DNA of 64,000 bases from Fagopyrum homotropicum (lineage: Eukaryota > Streptophyta > Magnoliopsida > Caryophyllales > Polygonaceae): positions 31,369,501-31,433,500 of the forward strand of contig BSWB01000004.1 of the NCBI GenBank assembly GCA_033239125.1. Direction: 5' to 3'. A program made the position numbers and the translations under genes. Positions 1 through 11,276 of this stretch are shown piece after piece; positions within the stretch are counted from its first letter, which is position 1; the number at the start of each line of letters is the position of its first letter. The notes under the pieces are model-generated. The model was not told the origin of the DNA and did not search any database. It worked only from the letters and a program-made list of their open reading frames with translations.

Positions 1-1305
1 GAGTTGAGACAGAGGATACTAGGTGAGGCTCATGCTACCCCTTACTCCGTACATCCAGGAGCGAGTAAGATGTATAAGGACGTGAGACGTTCCTTCTGGT
101 GGGGTGGTCTGAAGCCCGATGTGGCCCGATATGTAGCCCAGTGTGCGACTTGTCAGCAGGTCAAGATTGAGCATCGTAGATCCGGAGGAGAGCTCCACCC
201 ACTTCCAGTACCACATTGGAAGTGGGAAGATATATCTATGGATTTTGTTACTGGATTGAGGCCCAGCAGAGGTTTTGATGCCATTTGGGTGGTGGTAGAC
301 CGGCTGACGAAGACCGCACGTTTCATTCCGATCAAGGAAACGTGGCCGGTAAGCCGTCTAGCAGAGGAGTTCACCAGACACATTGTGAGACTCCATGGAG
401 TACCGAGGACTATCGTGTCCGACAGGGATGGACGTTTTACCTCGAGGTTTTGGCAACAGGTACATACTGCTCTGGGGACGAGTCTTCACTTTACCACTGC
501 CTACCACCCGCAGACAGACGGTCAGTCCGAGAGAACCATTCAGACCCTAGAGGACATTTTGCGAGCATGTGTGCTAGATTGGAGACAGGTATGGCCAGAT
601 CACCTCCCACTAGTAGAGTTTTCATATAATAACAGTTGGCACGCTTCTATTGGGATGGCACCTTATAAGGCTTTGTACGGACGGAGATGTCGTACACCGT
701 TGTGTTGGGATGAGCCTAGCAAGGCTGATGGAGTAGTACCAGACCAGATACAGGATGACATCACCCGGATTGCCTTAGTTCGGGAGAGGATGTTAGCAGC
801 TCAGAGTCGTCAGAAGTCCTACGCCGACAAAAGGCGTCGACCTTTGGAGTTTAGAGTAGGTGCACAGGTGTGGTTGAGAGTGTCACCTACGAGAGGAGTT
901 AGACGTTTCGGCATTAAGGGGAAGCTGAGTCCCCGGTATGTCGGCCCATTTGAGATCGTAGAGAGAGTCGGAGAGGTTGCCTACCGACTAGCACTGCCAC
1001 CGAGATTAGAGGGAGTACACCCAGTTTTTCATGTATCTCAGCTGCGAGAGTACATACCGGATCCTAGACACATCATCAGTCATGAGGATTTGATAGTTGA
1101 GCCAGACCACACTTTTGTGGAGTATCCAGTAGCCGTCCTAGAGCGTAGCATTAGGCACCTGCGTTCTAAGGAGATACCGATGCTGAGGATTTAGTGGTCT
1201 AGACGAGGAGTTGATGAGGCTACCTGGGAGACAGAGGAGAGTATTAGACGTAACTACCCTGAGTTCTTTGCGGAGTTAGCCGCTACCTCAGTACCGACGG
1301 GTTAG
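1..1305 (+). pseudogene. pol 3' end: integrase and chromodomain, premature stop
   Basis: Open from the window edge to a TAG at 1192-1194; the same frame continues to the natural TAG at 1303-1305. Counting from base 4, the integrase zinc-binding HHCC is at about residues 10, 17, 47 and 50. The catalytic D,D,E triad is D80, D140 and E176, with the canonical 35 residues between the second D and E. A GPF/E-like module (YVGPFEIVERVGEVAYRL) and a chromodomain (residues ~375 onward) follow. The premature TAG falls inside the chromodomain; the homologous codon in element B is CAG, so this is a C-to-T change. The product would insert element cDNA, and the chromodomain would steer it to chromatin. With the stop, the last ~37 residues are lost, so targeting is probably impaired. 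There is no start codon in the window. Confidence 0.93.
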
Positions 1306-1443
1306 TACTAAGACGAGACCTTATATGACTTCTGTGATTATATGTTTACATAATTGTTTATGTCTATGTGCTTGATGACATGAGTAGTTGCTTGCTAGAA
1401 TATATTTCTCGAGGGGAAATGTATGGGGTAGGTATCTTATTCC

Positions 1444-1480
1444 AAGTTTCGGGACGAAACTTATTTTAAGGGGGTACTGA
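1444..1480 (+). other. PPT-proximal hairpin and polypurine tract of A
   Basis: AAGTTTCG-GGA-CGAAACTT forms an 8-bp perfect stem (1444-1462). The purine run AAGGGGG and the LTR start at 1481 follow at once. The same hairpin-PPT-LTR order is found in B, E, F and G. The PPT primes plus-strand DNA synthesis; a role for the hairpin is inferred only from conservation. Confidence 0.8.
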
Positions 1481-1789
1481 TGTAAAATCCGGAATTTTTA
1501 TTCCGTCTATTTCCGTTATAAAATAGATCTCGATCAGTTGACCCATATCCGTCTACTTAGTTAGACATATTATTATAGGATTTATCATTTTATGTAGATT
1601 CCTTCACATAAAATGATAGAATCTTTTATATAGTTTATCATTTTATGTAGATTACTTCCGCATAAAATGATAGAATTCTGAGCCGATCTTAAACTATAAT
1701 AAACTCCCTATCCGCCTAGTCCGTATATTTAAATATCGGGATCTTGTCCAGCCAGAAACTCGCTAAATTAAGGAGCCCAGCTGCAGCCA

Positions 1790-2110
1790 TTTTAGCCCAT
1801 CTGTTAACGGATAATTCAGCTCCAACGGATCCAGTTCTACAGTCAGCTAGCCCAGCCCAACAACCTCCAGCGTTGCCAGCTGCTCCAGCCCGCTGCCTTG
1901 TCCGCTCCAGCCCAGAAGCAGCCCACTGCTGCCTTGTCCAGCGCCAGCCTTCAGCCCAGCTCCGCCCAGCTGCTTCACGCGTCCAGCCCAGAAGACCTGC
2001 TGTTCCGCCTTCTTCAGCTCCAGCCCAGCAGCAGCACAACTCCAGTCCACTGCTTGCCTTGGCCGCAACCTCAGCTTCAGCCCAACAGCCCAGCGTCCAG
2101 TCAGGAGCAC
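1790..2110 (+). repeat. CAGC/CCAGCC-rich low-complexity tract in A LTR
   Basis: Degenerate repetition of CAGCCCAGC-like words. The reverse complement occurs in the B LTRs (about 44150-44490 and 52080-52190), but with different copy number and order. It gives spurious Pro/Ala/Gln-rich frames on several strands. It probably lies in the transcribed leader. Confidence 0.75.
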
Positions 2111-3603
2111 ACCAGCCCAGTAAATACACACGTTTAATGGCTGAACGTTACAAGAAAGGGAACAGCCGGAAGTTACGTGATCTCATTCCATTTACAGCTG
2201 TAGAATCTGTCCAGATTCAAAGTAAACGTTGCCTTCCTCCTTCGCTAACAGTAGTCGAGCGTCTCTCCTCTCCCAACGCTCCATCATCCGACGAAGGCAG
2301 CAACGGATTCACACAACCTTCTGCACACTTCCAGCCCTCCACAAGACCGCCTGCTGTACCCTTGCAAACCATCAACGTCCGGCGCTGCTCCTCTAGATCG
2401 GACTGAACTCAGTCTCCCTCCGTCTAATTAGGTAAAGATCTATGTGCCATTCAACTTCATCTCTTTAATTGATCGATCATGAGTACTCACATCCTCGTAC
2501 CTGTGATGAAAATCTTCATATCAATTATTCCGTGACAATAACGAGGCTAGGAAGATCTCTCCAATCACTGCAGCAACAGACCAGCCGAACCCTCACTCTC
2601 CTCCTCCTGAACTGTCACGCCAAGGGAGCCAGAAGGTCATCCGGAACTGTTTTGAAGACGCCTCAGCCTAGTAGAGGTTGAAGAGGTGAGCCATCGCTTC
2701 TGCAGTCCAATTCTTGCCTCTAGAAGTTATTGTATAATCTTATGTATGCATACCAATTCCGTAATGCTAGGTTAATGAGCTGCTGTAGGCGGCCTTGAGC
2801 ATAGTTCATATAGTAATAGGTAGCTGCTAAAAGTTATACATATAATGATAGACATAAGGGCTGCTGTAAAACTGAATTTTATGCCTTCAGCTTTTGACTT
2901 ATAAACTGCCTATCTTGTTGGCCAATTATTGAACGTTTGGATAAAGATCCACCGTTGAATTTTGGATATGTTGTAGATGGATATATGTAGTTTAGTATAT
3001 TAAAATTTGGGAAGAAATGAACGGTCGGATTAGAAGTTATGAGCTCCCAAAGTTAGGTAGTTGAGCAGTTTTGGTAAACTTAAGTTTTTGGCTAAGTATA
3101 GGAATTTTGAGTGAAGTAGTCAACTTTATGAATTTTTATAAAAATATCGGCTGAACAGTTTTGAGGAATTCTTCCTCCTAAGGTTAGATAGAACCTCATA
3201 GATGATCTAGAGATTTAATTCGGAATTATTATAAGCTGTTAAGAATTTTATATTTAGAACCGAAGTTAGACCTTTACGATTCTTCCGGAAAATAGAAACA
3301 TAGGAAAAATGTCAGTTTGGAACCAAATAAAATTTTGGAAGTTAGAATATGAATTTAGAACCTCAAATAGGAGGTTAGACATGAATTTTAGGGTTTTCGA
3401 GAAAATCGGAACCAAGGGTAAAATGGTCATTTTACCCTAAACTAATACTGTAACTAGTATGTCTTAATACCTTATTCGATCTTAGAAGTTTTAGACTTCT
3501 ATCTACGTGAGAGTGTACTAATACACTTATCGCCTTTGGTAGGCAACTGAGTGGTTACAGTTTACAGAGCGAGTGGTTTATAAAGAGTCGAGCGTTATAA
3601 CAG

Positions 3604-4276
3604 GTAAGTCCTTTGGGCTTACTTAGCTGACTTCTAAATATGAGTATAAATGATGATGGTGGTGTGTGATTGAAATGTTAGAGAGATAGGTTGTGATATA
3701 TAATTACCGACCTATATTTTGGCCTAAGAGTAACGGGCGGTGGCATTCTGCTCAGTAGGTTGCGGGCGTTGGGGGTTTCTTTCGGGACTAGTCCACACAT
3801 GGTTTGTAGTGATGCTACCAAAGGAAGTCAGCTAGACCTACACCAGTTGGATAAGGAACGGAGGCGAGAACTAATAATAGTTCTCGTGCCACAACTTAAA
3901 TTGAATAATGTGATATATAAATACCGACCTGTATTTTTGGCCTAAGAGTAACGGGCGGTGGCATTCCGCTCAGTAGCTCGCGGGGCGCTGTGGGTTTCTT
4001 TCGGGACTAGTCCATACATGGTTTGTAGTGATGCTACCAGTGAAAGTCAGCTAGACCTACACCAGTTGGATAAGGAACGGAGGCGAGAACTAATAATAGT
4101 TCTCGTGCCACAACTTAAATTGAATAACGTGAAACATTTAAATAATAGATAATAAACGGTTGAGTGCCAGCATGATGTTTGTTTATTTTTGTTTCTGCGT
4201 GTGCTTGTGCTGTTATCATTTTGCTTATATTTGGATAGTTAGCTAACTGTTGATATGTTGTTTAGATTTGCCACAG
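3604..4276 (+). other. Candidate LTR leader intron (element A)
   Basis: Donor CAG|GTAAGT at 3601-3609, branch-point-like GCTAAC at 4242-4247, acceptor CCACAG|GTTAG ending at 4276. Donor, branch motif and acceptor recur at the same places in the LTRs of B, C, E and G. The donor lies in a stem GTAAGTCC/GGGCTTAC. The predicted length is 673 nt here because a 218-bp duplication lies inside. Splicing is inferred, not shown. Confidence 0.5.
3692..4127 (+). repeat. 218-bp tandem duplication within A LTR
   Basis: Two adjacent copies begin at the shared TGTGATATATAA word, one at about 3692 and one at about 3910. Both carry the same sequence around GACTAGTCCA and GGATAAGGAACGGAGG. Corresponding LTRs of B and F have one copy. 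It therefore arose in the A lineage after divergence from B. Confidence 0.85.
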
Positions 4277-4590
4277 GTTAGAGCAGATGCCGAGTGATCC
4301 AGATGGTAGTGGTCAGCCGGGGTGTCGTACTTTAGGACGTTTTACAGTTTCTGCATTTGTGGGTTTTACAGTTGAACCTTGTTTCCTTTCGTACTTTGTT
4401 ATATTACGTTTTCCGGCTGTAGTTGATCTGGTCACATTCATGCATTATTAAGAACTATTTTATGATTTCTGGTTTTTCCTTATCTGTGCCTTGTTGTAAG
4501 ATCTTGTTAAGTTGTTGTCGAACTAAGGTCGGGACCCACTGTGCGGTCCTAACCAGTAACTCCCTAAGTTGTAAAATTTGGGGTGTTACA

Positions 4591-4651
4591 GGGACCCATT
4601 GTGAGGTCTCAACCCGTAGCGCCCCGAGTCCCGCGGATTCGGGGTGTTACA
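4591..4651 (+). repeat. Tail of E 5' LTR
   Basis: Sixty-one bases match the ends of the E 3' LTR (20226-20286) and of the C LTR. They end GGGGTGTTACA just before the primer site. The terminal CCCGAG...TTCGGGG can form a small hairpin. Confidence 0.9.
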
Positions 4652-4655
4652 AAAG

Positions 4656-4667
4656 TGGTATTAGAGT
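4656..4667 (+). other. Primer binding site of E (initiator Met tRNA type)
   Basis: TGGTATTAGAGT, one or two changes from TGGTATCAGAGC, starts four bases after the LTR end. C (55156) and G (30051) have the canonical sequence. Confidence 0.85.
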
Positions 4668-4834
4668 CCTAGGTTGACAACAATGGCACTCGCAATCTTC
4701 TAAAGGCCGAATGAGGAATAAACAAATCCCACGCGGGTTCTGACTTTTCGTTTTCAAAATTACATGCATGAGTCGGGGTAGAATGTACGGACCACCACTT
4801 CTTCCGCGCATCTCGGCAGCTTAGTTTATTGGAT

Positions 4835-4870
4835 TTATATATACATATATATATATATATATAGATATGT
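4835..4870. repeat. TA-rich microsatellite
   Basis: Alternating TA run with a few interruptions. The C copy has a shorter, different version at about 55340-55375. Confidence 0.9.
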
Positions 4871-7756
4871 AGGTATGTATAGTATATGTGGATTGTAGTT
4901 GCATGATGACTTGATTTATATATATAGTGAAGAATATATGTGGACTAAAATACGTTTTTGGATCTTGTGTTGTTATGGATTTCCGGATGTGTTATATTAT
5001 GGTAGTAATGTGGACCTAGGATTTATATAGTCTTATATACGGACTCTTATTATATAGTAGCATATGAAGATGTAGGACCTTATAGAAATGATGATAGCAC
5101 GATATCAACATCTTTAAGACGATGTTGTTGGCTTGAGATAGCGTTTATACGTGGAGGATTACGCCCAATTATCGAGTTGAGCATTTCGTGCTAACGAACA
5201 ACATGGCGGTTCTCGGATTCCTTTAAAACGATGACGAAGGAGAAGATTAGAGACGACGTAACCGAAGGACGAACAAATGGAAGCGAACTTTGAGTCAAAT
5301 TGAACGAAACCGAGATGAAAACTATACAAGTAAAGAAAATAGCATGAGGATGTGGGAGTTGTTCCAAAGAAGCAACGATTGAACAACAATGAAGCAAACT
5401 AGAGGTAGAAACTTAAGGGGGGCATTCCAAGTGTCGTGCCGATTAACGGAGGACGTGGATTAAGTGGATAGGATTACAAAAGCGGTTTCAAGGAAGCTAG
5501 GATTGAACGACAACGAGACCAATAGAGATAACGAACTTAAGTTCTTCAAGAGGACGCGCGGACAACTAAAGATGTGAATCGAGGAGGGGATGAGTACATT
5601 CTATCAAGGTTAAAGGTGGCATTCCATTAAGATGTGGAGTTTTCTTTAGACGCTCCTAAGCATGGGAGTCAGGAAGGGAAGTGTGGTCGAACTATTACGA
5701 AGATTTAAGAGATACATAAGTTAAGCGTGCAGAGGAACTAGAAAGTGAAGTGACAGTTTTTGCGAGAGCTTAAACGGGAGACTTCTTCGGGAATACGAGA
5801 GTTATGAGGAGGACTACATGGTGAAAGTTCACATAGTAGAATTACCTTGTGGAGTCAATTGTTTTACGTCATTGAGATGAGACTGAGCAACGCTAAGAAG
5901 GAGGAAGTGTGTGAGGATGGTGATCTTCAGAAAATGAAGATGAAACAAGGAGCTTAAATTGAGAGACTTAAAGTTACCAACCTAGAGGAATGTAAGTGGA
6001 TGCTAATCAATATTAGAATATTTGAGGAGTGCTTTTGCAAAACATCATGAAGAGCGGTTAAGCCTATGAAGGTGAGTCGTATGACAAGAAAGAGTCGGGA
6101 AGGTATATTTATCTTATAGAAACGGGAGGAAGAGAGGAGCGTAATAGGAGCTAACGAAGTTGGAAGTAGAGTAAAATGAGTTAGTGAAGTTTAAGGCAGA
6201 GTACCCTGAGAGGGTAGCCTTCAGGAGTATGGTAACATGGAGGGTAAGAAGAATGGTGAGCCTTTGAACTTAGAGAAGGTCAGCAATAAGCTAATCGGAG
6301 ATAGTCAAGAACGTGCATGTGTTGGTTGTCTATGGATGAGGGTAGATGAGAAGAGTAACCAAGAGCGTGGATTATAAAGGAACGGTACAAGAACTTGGAA
6401 TATCCGTGGTGGTTGAATGCCGGCAATAAAGAGGTATATCAAGGGAAGTGCAATTATCTTAATCATGTAGCAATTTATCGATCCCAACAAGTGATGCTAA
6501 CGAACCTTGTGGGAAGGGATTGTAACGATCTGGTGCAACCTTCTTAGGTCAGGTGATTGTCATATGGGGGAAAGACACGGATCCGGATAAAGGGAACTGG
6601 AAGGACGAAGAGGGAGGTGAGTCTTCTATGGTTATGGTGCGTACAGAGGGAATATATGAGGAGACGTACGGTATGTCTGTTCTAGGGTGATAGATTTCGT
6701 GTTTTCGCGAGTAAAAGCTAAGTCAAGGTTTTGTGACTCGTGTGGCGAAGCCATAGTGGCTATGACGTGAAACGAGGACCTAGATTAGGGCAACACTACA
6801 AGCTTAGAGTTATGACGTTAGTACCTGAAGGTGTAATGAGTTTGATATTTTAGTGGTTTTGGATGGGGAGTTTCTTCCAGCATTTTTTTTTCTTTTTTTT
6901 TTTCTTTCTTCACGGGGCATACCGGTACAGTTGTGAAGTTGCTCATGGAATACCGAGAGATGCATAAGGTGACCAACAAGAGTAAGAGAAGATCGAGGTT
7001 TTGAAGTTTGATGTCGACAAGAGATGTACAAAAAGTATATGGGAGATTGAGGTTAGAACCTCTACCGTCGGGTTGACTTTACATAAGGAAAGTGAAGTAT
7101 AATTTCTACATCGACTTGAAGAAAGGATGCATATGGTGAGAGCTTATGTAGAATACGAAGAACTCCTCCCATATGTTGGGATGTCAAGGAAAGCAAAGAA
7201 GATAAGGTCAACTGTTTTGAAGCACAGTTTAGTCCTGAAATATGGACCCCTATGGTTACACATAAGTGAGAAACCTTAGAACATTTTTATAATCATGCCA
7301 TTTAAGAGGGAGGATGGGATTAAGTTAAAAGGATACTTATATAAGAACACAAGAGTCAAAAGACGCAAGCAAATCTTTCCAAATCAAGAAAAGACGAATA
7401 TTTTAAAGAGGACGGTCAACATTGTAGCTAAAGATGGAGCAATACACATGTTGAAAGACGTCACCCCAACAGATTGGAGGAGATCATTAATACCATGACT
7501 ACATGTCAAGTATTAAGACAAGGTTGTGTCGGTCTTATGTTATGAGACGAAATAAGGAAAGACAAAAAAAAAAGAGATATCACGGATTTCAATACGTTAG
7601 AATGTGGATTTTTCCACTAAGGTCAAGCTTGACTCAATTCCGATATCTAAGGCGCCGTATGGAATGACGCTTGTGAAGAGACATGAGTGTGGAAGCAAGT
7701 GAAGGAGCAATAACAAGAACTTGAAATATATCTTAAACTCTTGATTTGAAGTTGTT

Positions 7757-8879
7757 ATGGAGAACACTAGTTGCGAAAAGAGAAGCGGTTATCCCCGTTT
7801 GTATATCGATTACAATGAACCAAAAAAAAAAAAAAAAAAAAAAAAGATAACAATGAAGAACAAGTACCCCTTACCACGTATAGGTGATCTACTTGACCGG
7901 TTACAAGGGTCGGTGGTCTCTTCTAAAATTGATTTAAGGTTTGATTGTTACCAATTGAGAAGTTGAGACTGAGATATCGCAAACACGAGATTCCGGACAG
8001 TGTATGGTCACTACGAGTATAGTGACCCCAGATGGGCTACTCATGCCTGAATAAGACATTTTGGTCTACTCTCGAAGAAGAGAGAAGTTGTATGACCAGT
8101 TATCGCGAGATGACAACCCCCGAAAGATATGAAAGAAGTTACAAGTTTTCTTGGATGTGTCGTTCATTCCCGGATTTGTGGAGAGATTCTCCAAAGTAAC
8201 ACCATATACGACTAATCTACTCCGGGAGAAAAGGGTTTTGAACGGGACAAGTGTTAAAAGAGTTGTAAGAGTTAAGAGAGTGTCCTTGGGCACGTGTTTT
8301 GACATTTGCCTCGAGGTATGATGGGTTTGGAGAGGACAAGTGACTCTCCAAGGCAAGTCTTGATTGGGTATTGAGGAACGATGTAAAGGTAATAGCATAC
8401 ACATCTCGTTAGTAGAAGTGGTGTGAATGAAAGTACTTCCTTAATCACTTAGAACTTGCAACAAAAAATTTAGGAAACGTAACATCAAAGTTTGGTTTGA
8501 CAAGAACCAAAGGCCAAGGTGTTAATTGGAAGATTCGATCTTCCTTGATAGATTTACTCAAAGAAGAACATAATGGAAATGAGACATTGAGAAAGACCCG
8601 AGAAGGAAGTTGAATTCCGATATATCGGACCTTTTTGAGATCTTAGCGCGAGTTGGTGAAGTGACTTACAAGTGGGCGTTACCGCCAAGAGTAGAGAGTG
8701 TTCACCCGGGATTCCATGTGTACCAATCTAGGAAGTACAGGTATGACTCGAGAAGTATTGTCGGTCTTGATGAGTTAATGACATACGAGGAACCGATGAG
8801 GCTAAATGGAGGAGGGAAGATAGTATCTTTGGTTGAGTTTTATGTTGAGCTATTAGCATCGATAGAATTGACGGGTTAG
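7757..8879 (+). pseudogene. Decayed pol of E: RT and integrase C-terminal remnants
   Basis: Around 7800-7966 a frame reads LYIDYNEP, a poly-Lys run, then KNKYPLPRIGDLLDRLQGS. This matches the B reverse transcriptase region LCIDYRELNKV...KNKYPLPRIDDLLDQL. The poly-Lys comes from a 24-base A run (7822-7845). Further RT scraps follow (YGHYEY near 8010; LVYSR near 8066 with shifts). At 8610-8879 the frame SDLFEILARVGEVTYKWALPP...VHPGFHV matches the integrase C-terminal module. The RT active-site YIDD-type box and the integrase D,D,E core are missing through deletion. It is non-functional. Confidence 0.85.
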
Positions 8880-9073
8880 ACCTAGTTCTTCCCTTGGTTG
8901 AGTTATGTGCACGTGTGATGTTACGTGTAGTATGTGCCCTGTGCGGGAAGGTGCTATATGACCCGAATATCTTGCAGTGGTAGTAGATTGTGTGTATACA
9001 TTAGAAGGTATAAGTTTTCTTAGTTTGAGAGTTCATACCTCGGCTTTAGGGACCGAGAAGTTCGACGTATAGA

Positions 9074-9110
9074 AAGTTTCGGGACGAAACTTGTTTTTAG
9101 GGGGATCTGA
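9074..9110 (+). other. PPT-proximal hairpin and polypurine tract of E
   Basis: AAGTTTCGGGACGAAACTT (9074-9092) is followed by TTTAGGGGGA and the LTR at 9111. The arrangement is the same as in A. Confidence 0.8.
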
Positions 9111-9415
9111 TGTAACACCCCAGATTTTTTGGCGCATTTTCGATAATTATTTGTTCCGACTTCTATCGATATTTTATTAGATTAAATATTTTATTAAAAG
9201 ATATTTTACGACGTAAATATCTTTTCCAAGTATATTTTTATTTATGACACGTTCGCGTACATGCATATTATTATTTTTCGGGAAAGTCGGAGAAGTTTCC
9301 GATTCGAAAATCCCGTTCCGAACGCTTTTGATCGAGTTATTCTATTACTCATTTTCCTTTTATGTTATTTATTCTTTTTCTTCTTTACTTTACTTTCTTT
9401 TACCTCCCTCCTTGT
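9111..9415 (+). repeat. E 3' LTR, first part
   Basis: Starts TGTAACACCCCAGATTTTTT and is similar to the starts of the C (52192) and H (57221) LTRs. It is broken at 9415 by D; the last five bases CTTGT are repeated at 17697-17701. Confidence 0.92.
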
Positions 9416-11152
9416 TGATAGCATGAATTATAGTCTATATTTTGGGGTTTGTTTGAACGTTTTATCTTCAATAATCTGCATGTTTGTATATACATTATGT
9501 GATTTTACTGCCATTTCATCTACCTTTGCGAGAATCGAGGTCTACACCTAGTTTCGTTGTAATTGCAGGTAATATGGTACGTTTTGCATCAAAAAGGAGC
9601 AAAAGAAGTCAAGAGTCATTTGGAGCTACATCGAGGAAGCAAACCCATGGATTAAGGATTTACTTTGGGCCAGTTTTGAGAGATTTCACATTCAGTTGTG
9701 ACTCACCTCGGTTGACCAGAGATTCATCTCGACCGAGGTGATCCAGAGACGCCGACTCGACCGAGGCGAAAACCTAGGACGCGGCGAGAATATTTTATTC
9801 TTGAAGGAGATCTTTTAAACTTGGAAAGTAATCTTATATTTTTGGGCTGGGCTCTTGGAAGGAAGGAGATATGCAGAATCATATATTTTACCTATATTTA
9901 TGGGAGAATATCTTTCTAAGATTTATTATCTTTGGAGGGTTATTTTCCTATAAAAAGGGTTGGATTTTCCACAAATCCGATCGTGCTTAGAGCCCGCTTA
10001 CACCGAAAAATACGCAGCAGCAGCCTACTCCAAGTTGGGAGATTTGAAGAACCTTTTTGAAGGTTGAAGGAAGATTGAAGTTCATAGCTTTTATAGCTTT
10101 ATTGAAGGGTTTTGTAAGATTGTCTTCAATTCCCTCAATTGTTGTCTTGTCTTGTTGGATTATTATCCAAAGAACGCTTTGTTGTGATATTTGATTCAGT
10201 TATTGAAGTCTTTTCATTAAATTCTTCTTTGTTCAAATATTCACCTTCTTCCTATATATTTTAATACTTTCATTATGATGATGAGTGGCTAATTTCCTTG
10301 TGTGATTCTAGGGTGATTGGCTGAAGGTTGTGGGAAAAACAATGATAGAATAATCTTAGATTCCAGTAGGATCCTGAAAGTTCGAGTCTTTAATATTAAC
10401 CCTAAGCATCTCGTTCGGTTGATGAACATCTCGGCCGGGGTGGAATTCTTCTGACCGAGGTGACTTATTTGATCCGTAACTGAGAGTTAAGTGTTAGAGT
10501 TTGCCAAATCCTATTCTTATTACACCTTCCTGGTTCAAAGCAAGCTTAGGATGAGACTTACCCGGTAATTCCTTAGTTTGTGTATCAACGATCATAAGTG
10601 TAGGTAATAAAGGTTTATCCTTTATTGGGGTTTGAGTGTGCTTCCATCCCATCTTCGTGAGTTAGCCTGAGACTTACCCGGTAAAGGTTGATTCTATTCC
10701 CTTAGATGGTGTGTTAGTTTGAGGTTATAGTTCTTTATCTTAATTCCTTGAGACTTACCCGGTAATAGGAGTTGCGGTTTAGGATTAGTGTGTAGTGAGA
10801 CTTACCCGGTGATCTACTCCACTTAGTAACACCTTCCCCACGCAAAAATCTCAGCTTTGTCCGCTTATCTATAGATCTTGAGTTGGAACCACAACTAGAT
10901 GCTTTAATCCCTAGAATTACATGCTTGCTTTATTTGACATCTTATTCATCTTTGATTGTGTTAATCGCTCTTGTGGTTAGAACTAACGTAGCATACTGTG
11001 TTGACTTTGTTTCACCAAGTCCCTGTGATTGACCCCTGGAATTTTCTTGCTTTTACTACGATTGACCCGTACACTGCGGGTTCGCATCCTTGTTTTAAGC
11101 TTAAGTCTAGGGTTATAAATTTAAAGCTTGCACACACCGTTTGGAGCGAACA
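9416..11152 (+). repeat. 5' LTR of D
   Basis: 1,737 bp, TG...CA ends, same length as the 3' copy. It contains CTCG..CGAG palindrome words (9704-9767 and 10405-10460) and four copies of GAGACTTACCCGGTRA. A short open frame at 9484-9741 is not supported as a gene. Confidence 0.95.
10553..10812 (+). repeat. Four-copy GAGACTTACCCGGTRA motif in D LTR
   Basis: Copies start at 10553, 10669, 10750 and 10797. The core TTACCCGGTAA is an 11-base palindrome around its centre. The 3' LTR has the same four (17097, 17213, 17294, 17341; the first is altered to TTAACCGG). Element I has four copies at nearly the same spacing. Confidence 0.85.
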
Positions 11153-11158
11153 AGTTTT

Positions 11159-11176
11159 TGGCGCCGTTTCCGGGGA
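11159..11176 (+). other. Primer binding site of D (Athila type)
   Basis: TGGCGCCGTTTCCGGGGA starts six bases past the LTR. It differs by one base from the Athila-type site in I (60046-60063), which is attributed to an Asp tRNA in this lineage. Confidence 0.85.
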
Positions 11177-11276
11177 CTTGGTCTAGACCGAGCCGGTTAC
11201 GGTTTGCTTTCGGGGCATTTGCCCCTGTTGCTACTAACTACTCTTTCTATGAGTTTTGTAGTTTTCAGGATTTCCG

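Larger units (their letters stand above)
1..4590 (+). mobile_element. Element A: Tekay/Del-type chromovirus, 3' part (5' part outside window)
   Basis: Seen: the 3' end of a Ty3/Gypsy pol (integrase plus chromodomain), then a short 3' untranslated stretch, a polypurine tract and a 3' LTR starting TGTAAAATCC and ending GGGGTGTTACA. The base after the LTR (4591) resumes inside another LTR, that of element E, so A inserted into E. The candidate target-site duplication is GGGAC at 4591-4595; its partner lies upstream of the window. The coding part is closely related to element B on the opposite strand. Clade assignment rests on the integrase sequence and the C-terminal chromodomain. Confidence 0.92.
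1481..4590 (+). repeat. 3' LTR of element A (3.1 kb)
   Basis: Runs from TGTAAAATCC to GGGGTGTTACA and is colinear with the B LTRs on the minus strand. It is about 260 bp longer than the left B LTR, mostly because of a 218-bp tandem duplication at 3692-4127. It contains a CAGC-rich tract and a candidate leader intron. Open frames inside it (for example 1744-2406) lack a matching frame in the B LTR and are low in complexity, so I treat them as non-coding. Confidence 0.9.
4652..7756 (+). other. E internal region without recognisable coding
   Basis: About 3.1 kb with frequent stops in all frames and no gag, protease or zinc-knuckle motif that I can recognise. The first ~1.7 kb is colinear with the C internal region (55152-56817), so it is a property of family 2 rather than random decay of one copy. 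It holds a TA-rich microsatellite (4835-4870) and a T-rich run near 6882-6905. Confidence 0.7.

Noticed and set aside
1744..2406. 220-aa open frame in the A LTR (and minus-strand frames at 43998-44510 in B)
   Set aside because: Low-complexity CAGC repeats keep several frames open; the A and B frames do not align as proteins.
9484..9741. 85-aa frame in D LTR repeated at 16028-16285
   Set aside because: Present twice only because of the LTR pair; no recognisable domain.
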